DNA of 5,544 bases from the NCBI GenBank assembly GCA_029858465.1, contig JAOUEZ010000093.1, positions 1 to 5,544 on the forward strand, given 5' to 3'. Position 1 is the first letter of the stretch. Every line of letters starts with the position of its first letter. Made by a program: the position numbers and the translations under genes. Below are positions 1 to 4,927 of the stretch, in pieces. The DNA comes from Thermoplasmata archaeon (GTDB lineage Archaea; Thermoplasmatota; Thermoplasmata; UBA10834; DTMW01). The notes beneath the pieces were generated by a model that saw nothing but the letters and a program-made list of their open reading frames with translations, searched no databases and was not told the origin of the DNA.

Positions 1-28
1 TCGATTGGAAATGGGCAATCCGCCCCAT
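1..28 (-). CDS. Start of an unidentified protein, truncated by the window edge
   Basis: Only nine codons are visible, reading MGRIAHFQS, too few to recognise a family. The ATG (26-28) shares its A with the TGA stop of the MoaD/SAMP-like gene (TGATG), an arrangement typical of translational coupling in an operon. A GGAGG motif (minus strand, 32-36) lies three bases before the ATG, closer than the usual spacing. Genes next to moaD/SAMP-like genes often encode MoaE, a ThiF/MoeB-type E1 enzyme or a tungsten aldehyde oxidoreductase, but nothing here discriminates among these. That it is a real gene start is inferred from the overlap and the ribosome binding site. Confidence 0.5.
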
Positions 29-294
29 CAACCTCCGGAGACCGGGGGAAAAATCGCTACATCATCCTGTTCGTCCAACTCGGTATCTAAACCCTTTTCG
101 TGGGCGATGTTCTGGCCGTTTACCAGTATGACAACATCGTCCCTCAGGGAGCCTCCTTGCACTATCATCCCATGAAGCCTGTCCCCGAACCTGCTCTTGA
201 GCACATCCAGCAGCTCTCTCAGGGAATCGGCACTCAGTTCAGTCTCCGAGACGCCAGCGACTTCGCGCAATGTAGCATGGAATGAAACTCGCAC
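28..294 (-). CDS. MoaD/SAMP-like ubiquitin-fold sulfur carrier protein
   Basis: This 88-residue protein belongs to the ThiS/MoaD beta-grasp superfamily. Such proteins are adenylated at a C-terminal Gly-Gly by an E1-like enzyme. They then carry sulfur as a thiocarboxylate for molybdopterin synthesis or tRNA thiolation, or, in archaea, are attached to target proteins as SAMPs. Visible evidence is the N-terminal strand RVSFHATLREVAG, the LRELLDVLKSRF helix, the VVILVNGQNI strand, the DDVAIFPP stretch and the tail FPPVSGG ending exactly in Gly-Gly, as in haloarchaeal SAMP1. I chose the GTG at 292-294 because GGAAGG lies six bases upstream and the protein then starts at the usual MoaD position. 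A longer reading from the ATG at 331-333 would begin inside the probable TATA box and add 13 residues outside the fold. MoaD versus SAMP function cannot be decided from sequence alone. Confidence 0.9.
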   Translation of the reverse strand: MRVSFHATLREVAGVSETELSADSLRELLDVLKSRFGDRLHGMIVQGGSLRDDVVILVNGQNIAHEKGLDTELDEQDDVAIFPPVSGG

Positions 295-300
295 GATGAT

Positions 301-306
301 CCTTCC
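301..306 (-). promoter_or_regulatory. Ribosome binding site deciding the GTG start of the MoaD/SAMP-like gene
   Basis: The minus strand reads GGAAGG, then ATCATC, then GTG. The purine run matches the Shine-Dalgarno core, with six bases of spacing. It selects the GTG at 292-294 over the upstream in-frame ATG at 331-333. Confidence 0.6.
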
Positions 307-328
307 CAATGAATACAATTGCAGCTTA

Positions 329-337
329 TGCATAAAG
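329..337 (-). promoter_or_regulatory. Probable TATA box for the MoaD/SAMP-like gene
   Basis: The minus strand reads CTTTATGCA. Archaeal TATA boxes are centred about 26-27 bases before the transcription start, which would place the start near 306 and give a leader of about 12 bases beginning at the GGAAGG ribosome binding site. The box sits in an imperfect palindrome (323-339). This is prediction from pattern only. Confidence 0.45.
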
Positions 338-424
338 CTTGCTCTGCGTGATTCAGATTCTGGTCAAATAGCGAGATATGCATGTCGCCATGACTGATTT
401 GAGGAACTGAGAGTCAAAGCCCAA

Positions 425-433
425 ATATTTTAT
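425..433 (+). promoter_or_regulatory. Candidate TATA box for the rod-protein gene
   Basis: ATATTTTAT is the most TATA-like stretch upstream of the rod gene. It would put transcription initiation near 455 and give a leader of roughly 80 bases. The alternative ATTTTATG at 481-488 would give a leader of about 25 bases. I cannot choose firmly between them. Confidence 0.3.
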
Positions 434-525
434 CTTAAAAGTCGGTTTCAGAGCCACTACATATGACGACAATCCATCTCATTTTATGAGAAAAAGGATT
501 AGTTTGAAAGAGAATCGGTCAAAAA

Positions 526-530
526 GGGTG
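526..530 (+). promoter_or_regulatory. Ribosome binding site of the rod-protein gene
   Basis: GGGTG lies seven bases before the ATG at 538 and partly matches the archaeal consensus GGAGGTG. The next in-frame ATG (568, codon 11) has no purine-rich motif before it, so 538 is preferred. The match is moderate, not strong. Confidence 0.45.
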
Positions 531-537
531 TGTTGGA

Positions 538-3500
538 ATGAGAAAATCAGTCCTTCCTATAGCCGCTATGAACTATGGACGAATATTTGGTGGAAAAGTC
601 GAAGCTAGGCTCGTAAAGATCCTTCTTGTCGATCATGCGGGAAAAATTATCAAAGAGCTTTCCACGGCGGATGATATATTTGTCAGCGGAGAGATTGCTG
701 CATCATCAATTGTCGGAAAAAATCTCCAGGCCAGAAGTGAATTCGACATCCCCGGCTTCAGGGTCAGAATCATCCCAGGTGAAGGCATATCTGCCGTGCT
801 TTTCGGGCAAAACGGAATTCCCGAAATGGAATCGAGAGTCATTGATATGGTCCTTTCAAGCCTCAGGGCAAACCTCGGTGATACAATAACTGCGAATTTG
901 GAGGAACTGTCCAAAGAGGAGACCAGACTCGGAGAACTGAAGAGTGAGACCGAAAAGGGATGGCAGGAGTTCGAAAAAGAGCGCTCAGAATGGAAGCAGA
1001 CCTTGGACGGCATGAAAGCCCGAGAAGAATCGATTACTCAGCGGGAATCAGATTTGACTGCCAGGGAAGAAAGTGCCAAGGATAGCGTCAGCGAGGTCGA
1101 CAGCAGACTGAAAGAAATCGATGACCGAGACAAGAGCCTGGCCCTGCGTGAGGAGGCCTTTGAGAAAGGGAAGAAGGCATTGGAGGTCATGGCTCAGACT
1201 AAGCGCGAGGAGCTCAAGATTCTGGAAGAATCCATCGCCCAAAGGGAAGCCAAAGTCAAGGATGACGAGGCGAAGCTCCAGGATTTGGAGAAGGAGTTCA
1301 AGCAGAAGCACAAGCAGCTCACCGATGCGGAGAAGAAGTCGCGCCAGATCCTTAAAAAGGAAGAAACACTGGCGAAGAAGGAAAGGGCTCTTCACGATTT
1401 GGAAAAAAGGTTGACAGAGAAAGAAAAGGACCTGAAGAAGGACTCAAAGGATATCGAAAAGGATGTTCAGGATTTAATGGCGCAGATAGATGTCAAACGC
1501 GCCGAACTGCAAGATATCAAGCATACCATCGAGGATGAAAAGAAGAAATTCGACGAGGAAGTCGCGACCGTTAGGAACGAAATTGTACAGCTCGAGGAAG
1601 ATATGGCGAATCGACGGAAGGAACTCGAAGAAAAGGAGTCCCGGATGTCAGCAATGGAGACGGACCTTGTCAAGCGTCTATCGGATGTCGAACAGATAGA
1701 GAAAGAGCTCCAGGGGTCAAGCGAATTTGCCAATGCTGAGAAGAAATCCCTTGAAGATGACAGGGCCTCCTTCCAGTCCTACAAGGTCAGGGAAACAGGG
1801 GCTCTCGAATCAGAGCGCTCAAGGCTGGAAACCGAATATCAACAGAAAAAGGCGGAGTTGGACGATCGGGAGGCTGCGCTCAAATCTCTGAAGCAGGAAG
1901 TCGATAATAAATCCGCGGATTCGGACAGCAGGAGATCACGACTGGATGCCTTGGAATCGCAGATATCATCCAAAGAATCTATGATTCGCGCCAAAGAGAA
2001 GGAGATGGAGTCCGCATATGCAACTTTTTCGAACAGGGTCCAAGACATCGAATCCAAGGAGAAGTTCATAGCTGAACAGACCCAGCAGTTAAAGGAAATG
2101 GAAAGCAAGCTCTTGGAGAAAGAGTCCGAGCTGGCATCCAAAGAGGGGAGCCTGTCAGCCTTGAATGTGGATCTTGAGAAAGCGAAATCCGGTATTGATA
2201 AGGCGAAGAAACGGATCGAATTCGATATCGGTGCGATAGACTCGAAGAAGAACTCTCTCGACGACCGGGAAAAGCAGCTCAACGAAAAAGAAATCGAGCT
2301 GAAGAAGACCGAGGCAGAATTGCAGCCAATGGTCGAGGATATTGAGAGGAAGCTCAATGACATCGAGATAAGAGAGAGCTCTCTCGTCGAGCAATCATCC
2401 GAGATTGCGCAGAAACAGAAGGGGCTCGCCGAGTCTCAGAGTTCCATAGGCGCCAGACTGTCACAATTGGATGCCAAGGAAAAAGAGTTTGAAAGACGAG
2501 GCGCAGAGCTAAAGAGATTGGAGGAGCAGCTGAGCCTCCAGATGGCCAACATCGAGAAAGAACGAGAGGAGATGCGAGGAGTAAAGGATGATCTCGAGGA
2601 GACACGGAAGACGATTGAGAAACGTGATAGGCAGCTGGCGGATGAGAGAGCAGAACTCCAGACAAAGGAGAATCAAATCCAGCAGCTGACAGAGGAACTG
2701 GACAATAGACTCAAGGAGATCGAGGAGACGCATCAAAGATTAATCAAAGAAACTGAGAAGATGGAGTCCGATAAAACTGAGATAAGCTCTCGCATAACGT
2801 CCCTAAAATCTAGCGAGGATACCCTCCGGGCAGAATCGCAATCGTTGCACACCCTTGCCGAGGAGATAGAGAAGGCAAGAAACGAACTAATGCAGAGTCA
2901 TCAGGGAGCAGAAGAGACCCGGAACCAACTCTCGGAAAAGCTTCAAAAGATTGAGCAGCGCGAGAAGGAGATAGAATCGATTGCGACTGATATCGAGAGC
3001 AGGCAGGAAGCCATCAAGAGCGACAGAGAACAGGTAGATGCCGAGATAGATGCTCTGGGCAAGAGAGAAGCCGATCTCGAGAAAAAATCGAACGAGGTTA
3101 TGTCGATTCAGGCGTCTCTATCGGAGATAGAATCGAACCTGAGAGAAAAGGAAAATCAGCTGCAATCCAAAGAGAAGAGCATTCAAGATCAGGATGCGGC
3201 TCTCACGAACAAAGGGCAGGAGATAACTGCCAAATTGACCGAAATGCAGGACTTTGAACGCAATTACGCGTCAAAATTACAGGAGATAGATGCCAAGAAA
3301 AAAGAGGTGGAGGAAAAGACGAACCTGCTCTACCAGCGATCTTCATCGATAGATGAGAAGGAGCAATCTCTGAAGGTTTATGAGGAATCTCTGAGCAACC
3401 TTAAATTGGAGCTCGACAGAAGGCAGAAGGAGATTGAGGCACAGGCGGCTCCTTTGGCTGCAAGCAATCAGGAATTACAGAAAACATTAGGCGAAATCGC

Positions 3501-3822
3501 AGAATTGCGATCGCAACTATCAGAAAGGGATCAGAAGATCTCCTCTCTCGAATCGTCCTTGGCAGAGGCGCAGAAGAAGGTCGAAGAAGCACCGGTGACG
3601 GCAGAGGTTCCTGCTGTTGCCCCGGCGCCTGTTCCCGCTCCTGCTCCGATTGACGATTTAGAGAAGAAACAGAAGGAGCTCGAAGAGCGAGAGAAGAAGA
3701 TTTCCGAGGAAGAGGTCATTATTGAGAAGCGGAAGAAAGCGGTCGGAGAGCAGGTCGATACACTATCGGAGATCACAAAGCGCCTTGAGGAATTGAAGGC
3801 CAGAACAAAAAAGAGCAAATAA
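538..3822 (+). CDS. Giant coiled-coil rod protein with small N-terminal alpha/beta domain; function unknown
   Basis: I do not recognise a named family for this 1094-residue protein. Residues about 20-113 look globular: strands VKILLVD and KIIKEL joined by a DxxGK turn, a helix (48-63), strands FRVRII and ISAVLF, then a long helix (95-113). That is the order of longin/roadblock-like domains; this assignment is inference. From L124 to V1015 the chain is a highly charged coiled coil with hydrophobic residues every seven positions. Only two prolines (P597, P972) fall inside it. A Pro/Ala-rich hinge (1019-1037) follows, then seven more heptads (L1041 to L1083) and a basic tail KARTKKSK. There is no cysteine, and only two tryptophans (W142, W152). 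No Walker A, signal peptide or membrane segment is visible, so it is not SMC/Rad50-like and is probably cytoplasmic. Fully helical, the rod would be about 130 nm long. A filament-forming, scaffolding or tethering role is plausible. A convergent gene ends 12 bases downstream. Confidence 0.93.
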   Translation: MRKSVLPIAAMNYGRIFGGKVEARLVKILLVDHAGKIIKELSTADDIFVSGEIAASSIVGKNLQARSEFDIPGFRVRIIPGEGISAVLFGQNGIPEMESRVIDMVLSSLRANLGDTITANLEELSKEETRLGELKSETEKGWQEFEKERSEWKQTLDGMKAREESITQRESDLTAREESAKDSVSEVDSRLKEIDDRDKSLALREEAFEKGKKALEVMAQTKREELKILEESIAQREAKVKDDEAKLQDLEKEFKQKHKQLTDAEKKSRQILKKEETLAKKERALHDLEKRLTEKEKDLKKDSKDIEKDVQDLMAQIDVKRAELQDIKHTIEDEKKKFDEEVATVRNEIVQLEEDMANRRKELEEKESRMSAMETDLVKRLSDVEQIEKELQGSSEFANAEKKSLEDDRASFQSYKVRETGALESERSRLETEYQQKKAELDDREAALKSLKQEVDNKSADSDSRRSRLDALESQISSKESMIRAKEKEMESAYATFSNRVQDIESKEKFIAEQTQQLKEMESKLLEKESELASKEGSLSALNVDLEKAKSGIDKAKKRIEFDIGAIDSKKNSLDDREKQLNEKEIELKKTEAELQPMVEDIERKLNDIEIRESSLVEQSSEIAQKQKGLAESQSSIGARLSQLDAKEKEFERRGAELKRLEEQLSLQMANIEKEREEMRGVKDDLEETRKTIEKRDRQLADERAELQTKENQIQQLTEELDNRLKEIEETHQRLIKETEKMESDKTEISSRITSLKSSEDTLRAESQSLHTLAEEIEKARNELMQSHQGAEETRNQLSEKLQKIEQREKEIESIATDIESRQEAIKSDREQVDAEIDALGKREADLEKKSNEVMSIQASLSEIESNLREKENQLQSKEKSIQDQDAALTNKGQEITAKLTEMQDFERNYASKLQEIDAKKKEVEEKTNLLYQRSSSIDEKEQSLKVYEESLSNLKLELDRRQKEIEAQAAPLAASNQELQKTLGEIAELRSQLSERDQKISSLESSLAEAQKKVEEAPVTAEVPAVAPAPVPAPAPIDDLEKKQKELEEREKKISEEEVIIEKRKKAVGEQVDTLSEITKRLEELKARTKKSK
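1849..3591 (+). repeat. Unbroken run of 83 heptads (21-nt coding periodicity) in the rod protein
   Basis: Codons 438-1018 divide into 83 consecutive seven-residue units without insertion or deletion. The fourth residue of each unit (441, 448, ... 1015) is Leu, Ile, Val, Met, Phe or Tyr in 81 units; the exceptions are S462 and A791. A second hydrophobic residue appears irregularly at unit position 1 (about 14 units) or 7 (about 17 units). The rest is mostly Glu, Lys, Arg, Ser and Gln, often as L-x-x-[RK]-E. I checked the endpoints against the nucleotide coordinates. The repeat is at protein level; I saw no long exact DNA repeats. Confidence 0.9.
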
Positions 3823-3829
3823 TTAAAAA
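3807..3829 (-). terminator. Possible T-tract terminator of the zinc-ribbon gene
   Basis: After the minus-strand stop codon at 3835-3837, the minus strand has TTTTT (3825-3829) and then TTTTTT (3807-3812). Archaeal intrinsic termination relies on such T-tracts, without a required hairpin. The second tract lies inside the 3' end of the convergent rod gene. No comparable T-tract follows the rod gene on the plus strand within the next 100 bases. Confidence 0.3.
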
Positions 3830-3834
3830 TTCGA

Positions 3835-4839
3835 TCAAATACCCTCGCCACAAAAGACTATTTGCTGTGTGTGCGAGAAATGCTCTCTGTCCTCTTCATC
3901 AATCATCTCCATTTGAGCCTTTCTTGTGGTAGAAATGAGATTTCTTGTCATCTTGATCGCATCGTCAAGACGCGATTCCCTTAGAGCCCTCTGAATCGTT
4001 TTTATCTCGATTATGAACGGAGCGAGCACCTTTCCCTTATGCTTCATCTCGATCATCGCTTCCCTCAGGCAGGATATTTGCCCTTTGACTAAGCATATCA
4101 CGTCTGGGGCGAGCACTCTCTTTGCCTTCTCGCCTATTTGCACCGCCTTATTCCAGTTTCCCTCATTGAACGCCTTTCTCGCAAGGACAAGAAGCTTCTG
4201 AGCCTTTGAAATATCCGCTCCGAACTCGGCCGCCTGCTCGATGCATATCTCAAGTTTTCTGAGCAATTTTGAGGAGTACGAGAATGATTTATTCGTCGCT
4301 CCTGAGAGATGCTCTGTCCCGAGCTTTGTCAGCCCCTGGTTGAACATGGAAATGACATCGACCCTTTTGGTGCGCTGGGGGAATGATATCCTAGAAATCT
4401 CAGCGGGGGTCTCAGAGCGTCCCCATTGATAATCGGATATCAGTTCCTCTATGCTTTCAAATGGAAGATTGGTTTCCTCCTCCGGGTTGATTTCCCCCTC
4501 CTCGAAGTAGCATTTCTTGTCATCAAGTTCTACAGGAGGCTCATCCCCCATCTCCTCCGGGGTCAGAAATTCCGCACCGCAGAATTTGCATCTTTGGTCC
4601 TCTTCACTCACCAGCATATCGCATCTTCCGCAGACGAACAAGAACTTCGGCTCATTTGTGACGGTAGAGAGGTCGTGGTTATCTCCAATCAAAGAAGAAT
4701 TGTTTTTTAGCCTTACTGACTCCCTCAATGTGTTGTCCGTTTCCCAAGGGTCTCCGAGTTCTTCGATAAGATGCCTGCTACCATCGTTCTTCTCCCTTTG
4801 TCGACCATCGCTGGTAGCAGGGGTATGATTCGAGGACAT
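3835..4839 (-). CDS. Zinc-ribbon protein with two TPR-like helical repeats; function unknown
   Basis: This 334-residue soluble protein has a polar, probably disordered N-terminus (1-62). A single four-cysteine zinc ribbon follows: C70-x2-C73-x10-C84-x2-C87. Next comes an acidic linker (about 93-145), then an all-helical region (about 165-315). That region contains two similar units: LRKLEICIEQ...ARKAFNEGNWNKAV (193-233) and LREAMIEM...QRALRESRLDDAI (258-295). The pattern A-[FL]-x-E-[GS]-x-x-x-x-A resembles TPR-type helical hairpins used for protein binding. No catalytic residues are visible. Zinc ribbons of this kind bind protein or nucleic acid partners; which applies here is unknown. The ATG at 4837-4839 fits a promoter 29 bases upstream with a very short leader and no strong ribosome binding site. 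The gene is separated by 88 bases from the upstream FAD oxidase gene and converges on the rod gene. A link to the rod protein is only positional. Confidence 0.88.
   Translation of the reverse strand: MSSNHTPATSDGRQREKNDGSRHLIEELGDPWETDNTLRESVRLKNNSSLIGDNHDLSTVTNEPKFLFVCGRCDMLVSEEDQRCKFCGAEFLTPEEMGDEPPVELDDKKCYFEEGEINPEEETNLPFESIEELISDYQWGRSETPAEISRISFPQRTKRVDVISMFNQGLTKLGTEHLSGATNKSFSYSSKLLRKLEICIEQAAEFGADISKAQKLLVLARKAFNEGNWNKAVQIGEKAKRVLAPDVICLVKGQISCLREAMIEMKHKGKVLAPFIIEIKTIQRALRESRLDDAIKMTRNLISTTRKAQMEMIDEEDREHFSHTQQIVFCGEGI
4774..4821. repeat. Perfect 10-bp inverted repeat within the start of the zinc-ribbon gene
   Basis: CCTGCTACCA (4774-4783) and TGGTAGCAGG (4812-4821) are exact reverse complements separated by 28 bases. 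They fall in codons 7-22 of the minus-strand gene, within about 70 bases of its expected mRNA 5' end. They could form an mRNA hairpin near the start, or be an accident of coding sequence. No function is claimed. Confidence 0.55.
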
Positions 4840-4867
4840 CTTACCGAAAATATTTGCAAATGCTGAC

Positions 4868-4876
4868 TATTTAAAT
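4868..4876 (-). promoter_or_regulatory. TATA box of the zinc-ribbon gene
   Basis: The minus strand reads ATTTAAATA, preceded by the purine-rich stretch AAGAGAGATG that could serve as the TFB recognition element. A transcription start about 27 bases beyond the box centre would fall near 4845, leaving a leader of roughly six bases before the ATG. The transcript is therefore predicted to be nearly leaderless, which agrees with the lack of a good Shine-Dalgarno motif. Confidence 0.55.
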
Positions 4877-4927
4877 CATCTCTCTTGGCTATCAACAGCG
4901 TGACAAAATGAGGCAAGGATGAGCTGT

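Larger units (their letters stand above)
295..537. other. Divergent intergenic region between the MoaD/SAMP-like and rod-protein genes
   Basis: No convincing gene lies in these 243 bases; the short open frames read as shadows. The left part holds the minus-strand TATA box and ribosome binding site. The right part holds two AT-rich candidates for the plus-strand promoter: ATATTTTAT at 425-433, and ATTTTATG at 481-488 inside the small perfect inverted repeat CTCAT-TTT-ATGAG (478-490). The middle (about 340-420) shows nothing I can name. Small near-palindromes around ATGCAT (379-384) are within what chance gives. Confidence 0.6.

Noticed and set aside
331..333. ATG as start of the MoaD/SAMP-like gene
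   Set aside because: It lies within the likely TATA box, adds residues outside the beta-grasp fold, and the GTG at 292-294 has a ribosome binding site.
370..400. Near-palindromes around ATGCAT and CATG...CATG in the intergenic region as an operator
   Set aside because: The arms are only four to six bases and not placed consistently relative to either promoter; chance is sufficient.
568..570. Alternative ATG start (codon 11) for the rod protein
   Set aside because: There is no purine-rich ribosome binding motif before it, whereas 538 has GGGTG at good spacing. It remains possible because the first ten residues lie outside the predicted domain.
1839..2363. Long open frame on the minus strand opposite the rod gene, rich in Ser and Phe
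   Set aside because: Its composition is the antisense image of Glu/Lys/Leu heptad codons. It has no domain pattern, and the opposite strand is clearly coding.
538..3822. Possibility that the rod protein is an SMC, Rad50 or other ATPase with a coiled-coil arm
   Set aside because: There is no Walker A (GxxGxGK[ST]), Walker B or ABC signature at either end, and no central hinge domain; the Pro/Ala hinge is near the C-terminus.
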